A DNA stretch of 64,000 nt from Impatiens glandulifera. Taxonomy: Eukaryota; Streptophyta; Magnoliopsida; Ericales; Balsaminaceae. A program made the translations under genes and the position numbers. The notes beneath the pieces are model-generated. The model was given only the letters and a program-made list of their open reading frames with translations. It did no database searches and was not told the DNA's origin. This document shows, piece by piece, positions 1 through 10,139 of this stretch; within the stretch, counting starts at the first letter, position 1; each line of letters starts with the position of its first letter. The stretch is taken from the NCBI RefSeq assembly GCF_907164915.1, contig NC_061868.1, positions 47,615,689-47,679,688 of the forward strand, written 5' to 3'.

Positions 1-160
1 AAAAAAAAAATAATATTATATATATATATATATATATTAAAATTTAGGTATATAAAATTATTATTATTTAAAAAATAAATATTTCAAGTTCAATTTTCAC
101 TTAAAATAATAAGTTTAAGTTTTTTTTCTCATATTTTTTTTGATGGAACGTTATTCATGG
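1..160. other. AT-rich left edge, no gene seen
   Basis: Poly-A, a short (AT)n run and general AT-rich DNA. I see no coding or RNA feature. Confidence 0.6.
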
Positions 161-189
161 TAAATTCTAACAGATGGATATGTGTATGA

Positions 190-600
190 AAAAAATAGTT
201 TTATTATAGCTAATAATTGTCGTATATGTCAAAAAGAGGTTGAATCGACAACTCACTTACTTTTGTATTGTCGAATGGTGACTAGTATTTTGAGCATTTT
301 GTGGAATATTGTTGGGATTCATTGGGTAATGTCCGAATTTTTAGGTTGTTGCTGAGAAGTTTAGATTGATACAGCTGATATGACAGACCTATATATTTGA
401 GTTATCCTCCCAATTATTTTTTGGTGGATTATCTGGTTGAGGAGAAATCGTTGAACTTTCAATGATCGTAGTCGTCCGATGCGTATCGTTTATAATATTA
501 TTATTATTATGTTTTTTGAGATTCGTTAAGGAAAATCAGTAAAGTCTGTCGGGTAATTAATCGTTTTTCTCGAGAATTACAAGCTCAGTAATTTTTGAAG
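190..600 (+). pseudogene. LINE reverse transcriptase C-terminal (zf-RVT) remnant
   Basis: Reading NCRICQKEVESTTHLLLYC at about 216-272 gives the C-x2-C...H-x4-C zinc-knuckle pattern of the zf-RVT domain that follows reverse transcriptase in plant non-LTR retrotransposons. It is followed by a FWWIIWLRRNR-like stretch (about 417-450), the usual W..W..RRN..F segment. Several stops (for example about 352 and 364) break the frame, so this is a dead fragment. Reverse-complement relatives of the same tail lie at about 4380-5720, 13150-13470, 47425-47555 and 62400-62720. A short ATT run (about 497-512) sits inside the coding-derived part and varies in length between copies. Confidence 0.7.
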
Positions 601-1790
601 TATTATTTTCTATTTGTTATTTTCATGCTTTATGTTTATACGAATTTTTTCATTTTTAATATACACTGACCTTTAAAAAACACTTTAAATCAATATAATT
701 AAAACAGAAATTTTGAAAAATAATGTTAATTTTTTTTTTTGTTAATAAAATCAAATTTAAAATAATTAATTGATCTAAAAATATTAATTTACCAAAATAA
801 CTTAATGTGATGAGTTTGTTTAAGAGATTAAAATGTCACGGGGTTCGATTTCATCTGAAAACACTTTGAGTTAGAGTGAGGTAGTGCGTTCATATTAGTT
901 CTATTTAATTAAAAAATAATAATTTTTTTTATTAAATTATAACTTTTTATTATAATAGGTTGATGATTTATTTATAATGACAAATCAATAAGTGATTCAA
1001 TTGTATAAGTGTATTTTGTGTTTGATCTTGTTTTTTATAAAAATAAGAGAGTACAATATATTTAATTGATTGATGGTTAGATTACGGATTAATTGAATTA
1101 ATGAAACAAGCTCTTATATTTTTGTTTGATGGATATATTAAATTATAATAAACAGGAAAGTAGTTTTGACAAAGGAAGAAAGCAATGACGGTGCATGTAT
1201 CCTATTACGTACACGTGTTCGTCTGTGGTTGGCTAATTATGTATCCCACCATGTGAACACCAGAAAAGTGATGCTTCTTCCAGGACCACCTTTTTTTTTA
1301 CTGGAGGCAAGCTGGCTACAACCTTTGATGCATTAACTCTATATATAAATATAATTTTATATAGTTAAATAAAGGTTCTATTATATAATATATTTTGACA
1401 TTTAAAGGAAATTAATACAAACTACTTTCTAGACTTTTTAAGTTAAAAAATTGAAGATTTTAATATATTTATTTGGCATAAATGAAAATGATATTATTAT
1501 TTTCATTTAATTTATTTTTCTCACCTAGAGAATATATACAAAAAAAAAAGGTAAATAAACCATGAGCTGATATAAAAGCAAACAATTCAATGTGATAATA
1601 CTTAATCATAGGGTAAGTTCAACAAGTCCAAGAGATCTAGAGCAGTCTACTAATATAAAAATTAAGATATAATTATAATAAATTAATTAATTTAATATAA
1701 AAATGTATAGCATAGTCATTTAAAATGAAAAAATAATTTTTTATTTGATTATGGTTTAAATTTAAAAAAAAAATACAATTTTCTTAGAAC
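600..1790. other. Intergenic, no gene seen
   Basis: AT-rich DNA. A stretch at 1190-1340 is less AT-biased but holds no long open frame or recognisable RNA. The piece near 830-890 (ggttcgatttcatctg) resembles a tRNA B box but no cloverleaf can be drawn. Confidence 0.5.
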
Positions 1791-2330
1791 AGCCAATTTA
1801 TTATTAAGTTTTTCTACAAATGACTGGGGCAGCCCAATTCTCGGGGTCAGCGATTATGATTGTTCATAAACCACCGGTGTTCACGCATTGCTAACTCTAA
1901 TGTGAAAACCTTTATTTATGTGTTAGTACACTTTCAACTCAATCTAATAGTCTAGTATCTTAAGCAATAAAATATAAAGTTTTCGCATGGATCGACTTGA
2001 CTCTTTTTCCTTCTCCCGACCTCTAACTTTGTTTTGTTTTTCTTCTGTACATTCGTTTGAATGAAGACACCCGATCTGCCCAACTTCCCCAATTTGCGCC
2101 TCATTTCGGTCGACGGGAAGAAATAAAGGAATGGGTGTTCTTTTAGGAAAATGTAAAATAATACACTTATTAAGACGAAAGCCAAAGGGCGAGTCGTCTC
2201 GTAGGTGGACGTATGGAACCGAAATAAGATCTCATAACCGAAATAAGATCTCATATGGACATCTTTGCATATGGACATCTTTGCACATGTTAACCATATT
2301 TGGAAAGGCCATTTAAACCACTGTTCAAGA
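1790..2330. repeat. Unidentified island with two tandem duplications
   Basis: Less AT-rich than its surroundings. It contains a perfect 19 bp direct duplication (2218-2236 and 2237-2255, accgaaataagatctcata) followed at once by a perfect 16 bp duplication (2254-2269 and 2270-2285, tatggacatctttgca). The segment at about 2004-2045 is the reverse complement of the repeat unit at 3810-3900, so this looks like part of a dispersed repeat. The short open frames on both strands match no family I know. Confidence 0.5.
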
Positions 2331-3790
2331 ATTCTTTGAATTTATAGATTTTTGAGCTTTCACGAGATATAAATGATTTATTTGTTTAAATTAATAACAC
2401 TTTAATCTAAAGAAAAATACTTATATGAGAAATTATGTTAACCACCCGAAAATAAACTAAGAACCTACTTAAAAAATAGTTTATTTAATTAATCTCTTTG
2501 GGGTTTAGAAAATTGTGAACATGTGTGTCATTCTCCATAGTCCCATCCCCATTTACTAAGTAGACAAGGGGACCGACTCATTATCATTCAAGAGTAGAAC
2601 TTTGGCAATATTCATTCAATTCAATTCATTCCAATATAATACATACCATCTTTTACACTATCCATCCTTTCAATAACCACTCCCTACATAACACATATAA
2701 TTAAAGTATGAATAGACTACTCAACAAATTAGTACCATTTTGAAATTTAATTTTAAAATCTACACAAATAAAAGGTTGATATTCATAAACGAAAAAGAAG
2801 TGTTATGGAAATCATTACTATATTATTAGTCAAGGTTAATTATTATGATCAATAATTAATTTTTTTGGTTAATTAGTGGAAGAGATGTGAGATTAATTAT
2901 TTGAATCAATAGTCTACAATGAATGGTGTTAAATCAATAAACAAGCTAAGCTAAGATACACTAATTAATAATTAATTAATTAAGGTGCATTATTGATTGA
3001 AATTTATGGGTAGCTACAACACTATTAAAATGCTTTGAAAATAATTTAAAAGAGTTTAATTTCCAAACTTATATGAACAGTAATTAAAAATAAAAAAGTA
3101 AAAACATTAATTAGTCAAATTGGTTAGGAGATGAGTTTGAAATAAGATGACATGATATAAGTGGTGTAATAAAAGAAAATGGTGTTAAATCAAGAAACAA
3201 GCTAAGATAAGATACACAAATTAATAATTAATTAAGATGCATTAATTATTAATTGAAATTTATAGGTAGCTAGAACATCACAAAATATCATTAGTAGAGT
3301 GGGCGTTATGTATGTGTGAGAGAGCTAGTGTCAATCTTATCACATTATATAGTTAGGCTGAAAAAGACATCATTATATTATATAAATATAACAATTAAAT
3401 AATAATTATTTACTTTAATTTCTTGCATGGATGTGGATTGTGAACCAATTAACAGTGTCCCACTTCATGACATTAGACGGCACGAAATGTGGATTGAGAA
3501 ATATAACCAATCATATAATAAAAGCATATGTCCAATATTGCAAATGAAAATGTTATTTCATTTGTCCATATATAACTATACAATATTCTTATTGGAAATG
3601 GCATATTATAAATAAAAACTTTTGACATATACAGGTTGAAAATATTTGGAAATGATTAATTTATAACTTTGGTGTATCTAATTTATTCTCCATGGGCATG
3701 CTAAGAGATGTTTCATTTTCAATAATAAGGTAGGTTAGAATTTTAATAATAACGTTTTAAAATAGAGTGAAATTTGTGATATTTTTTTAT
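2330..3790. other. Intergenic, no gene seen
   Basis: AT-rich DNA. A motif containing ggtgttaaatcaa..aacaagctaag and attaattaattaag occurs twice (about 2925-3000 and 3180-3250), suggesting a local duplication. A 62-codon open frame at 3427-3615 has no recognisable features. Confidence 0.4.
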
Positions 3791-3807
3791 AAAGAATTTA
3801 CTCTAAT

Positions 3808-3900
3808 TCAAGAAAAAAAAACGAAGTTAGAGGTCGGGTGAAGGAAAATGACAAATTCAAGAAAAAAACGAAGTTAGAAGTCGGGTGAAGGAAAAATGAC
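3808..3900. repeat. Two tandem copies of a 45-50 bp unit
   Basis: The unit caagaaaaaaacgaagttag...gtcgggtgaaggaaaaatgac occurs twice in tandem. Its reverse complement occurs at about 2004-2045. Function unknown. Confidence 0.6.
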
Positions 3901-4377
3901 GTGCTGTTTATCTAAGAATCTAAAAAGGATGTTCCATTTTGACAATTTTTTTTATTAAGAAGAATGTCATATTTACTTGTTAACTTAATTAGATATGTTA
4001 TGTACTATAAATATGCAGGAACCATAGATGGTGTATGCAAGTAACACAAAAGCACTGCCATTTATAAGTGTATGCACAACTATTACTACTATGATTGAAA
4101 TGTACTTGTTTAAAATATATATTCATATTTTGATTAATGATTTTATTTTAAATAATAAATAATAAAGCATTTTAAAATTAAGATTTTATTTTAAAATTTT
4201 AATAAGATTAATAATATTTGTTCATATATATAATTATTTATTTTTTGAACTTATCAATTTATATTAAAAGTGATAAAAAAATCATTTCATATCCACCATA
4301 AAATTTGACATAACATCAGGAAAAAATTAGAAAGGAAAATAAAAATAAAATAATATAATAAAACCATGTTATCAAAT

Positions 4378-5720
4378 ATGTTACTCGAACTCATAGATTC
4401 TTAAGAATAACGAATAATTTCTCGACTGACTTCACCGATTTTTTAGAACGAATCTTTTAAAGCGTCGTAATAATAATAACATTATGAGTGATACGCATCA
4501 AACGACCACAAACAATTAGGGTTGTGCAAAAAAACCGAAAAATCGATAACCCAATCAAACCGATAGCTTATCGGTTTCATTTTACCGGTTCATTGGTTAA
4601 CCGGTTCTAACGGTTCCAGTTAACCAATTTTTTACCAGTTAAACAATTTAATTTTCGGTTGAATTGTTTTTTTAGCGGTTTAACCGATTAATTCGTAATA
4701 ATTTAATAATATATATTTATATTAGTTATTTTTGTAAATATTAAATATATTATAAATAATATTTAATAATATATATATATATATTAATTTTTATTTTTAT
4801 TTTACATTATAATTGGTAAAGAATCGTTTTAAAAAATATATTATTTATATCGCTATTAATTTTAAAATAAGATTTTTTAAATATATTATATTATTAGAAT
4901 AATATAATATATTTAAAAAATCTTTCTAAATATATCTATCAAATATTATTATAATATATTATATTATAACAATAATATAATATATTATAATATTCATAAA
5001 AAATAAAGAATATAATAAAAGTTCACAGCCAACAAAATTTTAAAAAATTATTAATAAATTTAATATTTAAATAGAAAAATTGAATTATCGATTTACGGTT
5101 AAATCGATTAACCGACCGGTATCAATGGTTTCAAAACTGGTAAAACCGATATCAATACGGGTCGGTTAACTGGTTTGTAAAATAAAAGGTAAAATCATAC
5201 TTAACCAGAACCGTTTAACCGGTTAAACACTCCTACGAATAATGAAGATTCAATGATTTATCTCAAATAAGATAGTTCAAAAAAATGATAATTGGAATAG
5301 TAACCCAAACATACAATATTGTTATGTTTGTCAGATCAATCCAAACTATATACCCAAATACTAGGGCATAACACAGTGAATTCTAATAATACTCTACAAA
5401 AGATCTAGATAATATTCACTATAGACAATTAATGTAAAAATATGTGAATTACTGATTCAACGTTCTAGCGACACATAGGACAACGATTTACCATAATACA
5501 ATATTTTTGCATGTCAATATTACCATTAAATTTTGGATGAAATCTTTTAACTCTCAAAAATTTCTCATCAAAAATCATATGAATTCATATTAACAAACAA
5601 ATTTAATAATATTTCACATTAAAAAATGAACTAAAGTGTTGGAATGAACCGATTGCAGATCCAATCGCCCTGACTACCCGTCAGTCGAAGTATCCATGTA
5701 TTGGCAACTTATACCATTTT
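4378..5720 (-). pseudogene. LINE zf-RVT remnant, split by a MITE
   Basis: Reverse complement relative of the LINE tail at 190-600. The left part (4378-4516) and right part (5236-5720) are continuous in the other family members and are separated here by the insertion at 4517-5235. On the minus strand the zinc-knuckle region reads CPMCR-stop-NVESV near 5460-5500, so it carries in-frame stops. It is a decayed non-LTR retrotransposon 3' end. Confidence 0.65.
4517..5235. mobile_element. hAT-like MITE, about 719 bp
   Basis: The ends are imperfect inverted repeats (left tagggttgtgcaaaaaaacc; right end reads taggagtgtttaaccggtta on the other strand). Subterminal regions are full of aaccggtt motifs in both orientations, typical of non-autonomous hAT elements of the tagggntgt type. 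Flanking 8-mers caaacaat (4509-4516) and cgaataat (5236-5243) match at 6 of 8 positions and look like an aged target duplication. Removing the element rejoins a LINE remnant. The interior is AT-rich and non-coding. Confidence 0.7.
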
Positions 5721-6460
5721 GATTTTGTTTAGACAGTGACAAACAAAATAAAATTTTATGGGAATAATTCTCCACAATGTTTAATTTATTTCTAATAAAT
5801 AAAATTTTATTTATTATTTATTTAAAATAAAATATTTTTAAATAATGATTTTTTTAATCAAAAATTATAATATATAATAATTTATTTAAAATAATTATTA
5901 TATAAATACCAAAAAACTAAGTCATATTTTAGAATAAATTTTTTTGATTTTTTAAAGTAAGATATATATAATTTTATTTATTTAAATTATATATAATTTT
6001 ATTTTCTAAATTATTAAAATAACATCATAATATTAAATATATATATATATATATATATTTTAATAATATTTTGAATTTTTGAATAAGAATAATAATTTTC
6101 ATATATATATATATATATATATAATTCTATCTATAATCCATTATTATTTCAAATATATATATAATTCTACTTTGCATTTATAATTAGATTATATATATAA
6201 ATTAAAATTATTAATCTTTTTAAAAAAAATAAAAATTGTAATTATGAAATAATTTTATTATTTAAATAAGTGGCAAGCATACATATAGTTTGAATCTTCA
6301 CATTATAATAATTTTATTAAAAAATAGAGATTTTATTTATTTATTCCTCTTTTGATTGCTATTAATTAAGGTTAAAATATTTATTAATTTAATTAGCATA
6401 CTTTTTTCCTTAACTGAGAAGAGATATCAATCTATAATTAAGGTTACAATTTACAATCAG
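5720..6460. other. AT-rich intergenic region upstream of the trihelix gene
   Basis: Contains (AT)n runs at about 6038-6058 and 6101-6123. No gene seen. Confidence 0.5.
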
Positions 6461-6768
6461 CAAAAATAAAAATTGTATTTGTATATAGAAGAACGATCAG
6501 CTAGCGATGAAGAGATCAATGATATGATAAGCAAACAAAACGTATAGCAGCTACGGGCGATCGCGATGAGCGATATCGGTAGTGAACCCACTAGATTTTG
6601 TAAAGAGAAAAATGGCTGAGATCGCTTTTTCTCCTCCACAGTCGCTGCGGCCGCCGCATTATTATCATACAAAAAATCTCTTCTCTTTCGCTCTATATCT
6701 ATCTATCTATCTATCTAACAACGCGCGGCCAGGCGGCTTCTATCTATCAGTTTGATTCGTGTAAATAA
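6460..6768 (+). promoter_or_regulatory. Promoter and 5' UTR region of the trihelix gene
   Basis: Base composition shifts from AT-rich to mixed at about 6480. A tetranucleotide run of CTAT units lies at about 6688-6717, roughly 50-80 bp before the start codon, followed by a GC-rich acgcgcggccaggcgg segment. This is the expected place for a core promoter and leader. I cannot fix the transcription start. Confidence 0.45.
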
Positions 6769-7893
6769 ATGAAGCGGAAGAAATGGTCGGAGCTAGAGGA
6801 GCAAACCCTACTCAGCAAGTATTCCGAGCTGTTCAATTCAGGAACCCTAATCAAGCTAAAGACTCGTGAGAAGAAGTTCAAGCCAATCGCCGATCATCTC
6901 AATTCCGTCCACCATCTACGAAACCCAATCAACTTCCCATTTCGTTGGTCGTGGCGAGACGTCTCCATTAAGGTCCAAAACATGCGTCATCAGTACCTCG
7001 GCGTCAAACAGAAGATTAGGTCTTCCGATGGCGATTTTCATTGGGACGACGGAGAACATCATTGGGAGAATTTCCTCAAGTACAGGGAGGTTTTCGGTGA
7101 TGTAGAGCTTGAAGTTAAGGGGAAAAAGTTTGGCCTCAATTTCTCTGGCGAAGATGAAGACGATGAAGAAGAAGATGGGTTAGGTTTAGGGTTTGAGATT
7201 GAGATTGACAGTGATGATGATGATTTGATGGACAGCAACCGCGAATCTTGCGGGGCTAAGAGGAGATGGAAGAAGAAGATGAAGAGGAAGAAGAGGATAT
7301 CAAAGAATGGAGGGCATTGGGGCAGATCAAAGAAACTGGGTGCATTAGGTGCAGAGGTAATGGAGATCAGAGAAACGATGTTAAGGAGAGAAGAAAGGAG
7401 GAGAGAAAGGGAATGGAGCAAAGAGGAGGGATTGATGGAGATGGAAGAGAAGAGGGTGGAGAAGGAAGTAATGGAGGAGAAGGTGAGCGATTTGAGAGAG
7501 GAGAAGATGGAGATGATGGAATCAGAATTGCAGGTATGGAGAAGGAAGGAACTAGAGAGGAGATACAAGATCGAGAGGGAATTAACGGAGGAGAGGCGGA
7601 GGAGGATGGAGGTTGAAGAGAAGTGGGAAGAGGAAGAGATGGCCTGGAGAGAAAAGATGATTGGAATGCAAATTCATCATGAAAAGCAAATGGCTCAAAT
7701 GCAGGCAGAGTCATGTCAGAATCAAAACCAGATACTTGGTATCATGGCTCGTCTTCTTTCTCAGTTTTTCTTAGGAGGTGGATCAACAAGTGATGGTCCA
7801 GTTCTTCATCATCATCATCATCCTGGTGGGAGCAGCCTTGGAGAAGATCACCATGAGAAGCCAGAAACCAACTCTCCATCTGAATTCTTGTAA
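6769..7893 (+). CDS. Trihelix/Myb-SANT-like DNA-binding protein with acidic tract and coiled coil
   Basis: 374 residues, single exon, intact. Residues about 1-112 form a plant trihelix-like domain: KKWSELEEQTLLSKY near the N-terminus, then FRWSWRDVSIKVQNMRHQYLG and HWENFLKYREVFGDV; the spaced tryptophans and aromatic residues are typical of GT-factor/Myb-SANT domains. Residues about 127-157 are strongly acidic (D/E runs). About 165-190 is a basic, lysine/arginine-rich stretch that could act in nuclear import. About 200-325 is a long E/R/K/M-rich segment predicted as coiled coil, suggesting dimerisation. Near the C-terminus is a run of six histidines. The likely role is nuclear transcription regulation; targets cannot be read from sequence. 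The start is the first ATG after a stop-containing leader, and the domain begins immediately after it. Family assignment is firm at superfamily level only. Confidence 0.85.
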   Translation: MKRKKWSELEEQTLLSKYSELFNSGTLIKLKTREKKFKPIADHLNSVHHLRNPINFPFRWSWRDVSIKVQNMRHQYLGVKQKIRSSDGDFHWDDGEHHWENFLKYREVFGDVELEVKGKKFGLNFSGEDEDDEEEDGLGLGFEIEIDSDDDDLMDSNRESCGAKRRWKKKMKRKKRISKNGGHWGRSKKLGALGAEVMEIRETMLRREERRREREWSKEEGLMEMEEKRVEKEVMEEKVSDLREEKMEMMESELQVWRRKELERRYKIERELTEERRRRMEVEEKWEEEEMAWREKMIGMQIHHEKQMAQMQAESCQNQNQILGIMARLLSQFFLGGGSTSDGPVLHHHHHPGGSSLGEDHHEKPETNSPSEFL

Positions 7894-10139
7894 TGAAATA
7901 GTTAGTAGTAATCAAGGTTAAGTAAGAGTTGTACTAAGAATTACAGTTTCAGTTCTTCTTTTTTCTTAATTGATATTAAAAAAAATAGAGATTTCAAGTT
8001 AATTATTATAAAAACAATAAAGGTGCTGTCTTTATGTTAAGATTAGAACTTTCCACGTAATTACCAACTAATTTCATTGAGGAACAGCTGATGTTTGAGC
8101 ATTATTAATCCTCATCTTTGAAAAAAGACAATTATTAGCACAACAACAATGGCTAAAAGTTGGTTCTCTTGAAGTATACACCTGAAGTAAAATTGCTAGC
8201 CAGATAGATTTTTCTACAATCAATTGTTGAAAGTGGGTTCTCTTTGTTCACACCAATAGACCATAAAGAACCATTCTTCGCCTAATAATGAACCCGAAGA
8301 AAGACACCATTCAGCTACATCTATCTATTTAAAACAAGATTCCACTCAAAAATACTTACCAAAAGCGTAAGCACCACATCTAGTTCACAACGCTCGCTGC
8401 CTTCTCACAAGCATCAAATTCTTGTCCCTACAAACATTCCCACATCAAGGAAAGACCCAGTCTACACTCTACATGAAGAGATCAAACTGGTAAATCCAAT
8501 AGCTGCTGCGCCAATGAAAATCAGTCAGTCTTCAGCAGATGAACAGAAGAAAACAAATAGATTTTAATAAAATCCAAGGAGTGTAATGCAAAGCAATCAA
8601 ATGGGAACACATTTTAAACCAATAATGGCGCATTTCTCTTTGAGAAAAAAAACTCCTAATCCAACTTTGATCAAGTATCCAGCTCTATTTCAAATTATTA
8701 ATTGATTGGTCATTTCACTTAAAAGAAAAACTTCTGCTGCAAAAAGATGTGTATGAATAATGAAGTGAGGCAAAACCTGTGTTCGACACAACTTTTTTTT
8801 TGTTTATCCTTGTGGCTTTGGTGTGGCTTATAGAACCTGTACCAAGATGCAGCAAGTATTTAGAAGGCCATTGCAAGATGCAAACAGTATTTAGAAGGTC
8901 ACTGCAAGATGCTCAATGGAATGAATGGTTAAAGGGGAATAAGTAATTAACAAGCATTATATGAGCATTATGAAATAAATACTCACCCTTCAATGAAGGT
9001 CTATTCTAGAGGGGGTTCCCACAAGCTTCGGACACTCATTGTCTAGCTGTTGTGAAAAAGCAAGAAGAAGGTAAAAGTTAAAAAGACTAATTCAAGCAAG
9101 GATCAATGAAGAACCAACTAAAAAAACTATGCAGATCAACAGACAATCTGAAGAATCAACATAATTTATGAAATTTTATTAATAGGGGAATTATGTGAGA
9201 GTTTGTAGCCACCATAAAGGTATTATTATTTATTTATTTTTGCTTAATATAGGTAATATCACTTTCCAAAAGTTACAGGACCTTGGCCTAAGAATAGATT
9301 CCTAACCAATTCATCTTCATGGAAAATATGGGCTTTCAGATCAATTAAACACATCTTATTATGAATGAAAAAATTGCAGGAATGTCAATATAACATTTAA
9401 CCTGTTCATTAGCTTTCTCATACATGGTGTATTTCCTTGGCATTGGGGGCAAGATCATGACACCAAGAGTAGTTCTTTAAAGAGATTACCATGACAAATC
9501 AGCTCCAGTAATGGACCCTCCTCCAACTTTCCCTGTAAAAATCAACAACATTATTTAGTTTCTCATAAGAATAGTAGAAACAGTAAAAACGTCTTTTTTC
9601 ATAGATCACGAAGAAAACTTTTCACACCATCATTCTGCTTTCAAAAGGCGATCTGTTAGAACCACTAAAAACAACAAATAGGAAAGATGGACCAGGTTAA
9701 CACTTAAATAATCCTAACACATGTGGTCTGTTTAAAAACAGGGTAGTATCAGTAGAGTAAGTTGGTGGGTTTATACATTATTTATAAATGAATTATGAGA
9801 ATCTATTTTTTCCTTTTTCAAAACCAGGATTTATTCCTAGAGGAAGCTAGCACAACCTCCACAATCATGATTCATGACCCCCACTTCAATCAGGGCATTC
9901 TTAGTGGGAATCAAAACTGAGACCTTTATTCTCTTAGGCAAAAATCTTTCTACTTGAGCTACCTTGGTTTGTATCGTCTACCAAAAGTTTAACCATTCTC
10001 TTTTTACTTACATTTCTTTTACAAATTCTACAACTTTAGACTAGTACGTTACATATCTACATCCAGATAATTTAAGATGTAATTGGAGTAAAAATGATAG
10101 GGAACATACCAATTTAAAGCTCAACATCAGAATTGTGAA
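7894..10139. other. Intergenic; probable spliced 3' UTR of the PPR gene
   Basis: Both genes point into this 2.2 kb gap. Reading the minus strand past the PPR stop, there is a good 5' splice site soon after the stop (about 10108, ttg|gtatgttc), an exon-like piece at about 9403-9533 bounded by tttttacag and aacag|gttaaatg, and another at about 8988-9046 bounded by cacaacag and aag|ggtgagt. This pattern fits introns in the 3' UTR, which occur in some plant PPR genes. No other coding frame is present. The part next to the trihelix stop (7894-8100) is presumably its 3' UTR. Confidence 0.45.

Noticed and set aside
830..900. tRNA-like B box (ggttcgattt)
   Set aside because: No A box or acceptor stem can be paired; no cloverleaf.
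7059..7714. Serine- and proline-rich minus-strand frames inside the trihelix gene
   Set aside because: Shadows of the purine-rich coiled-coil coding sequence.
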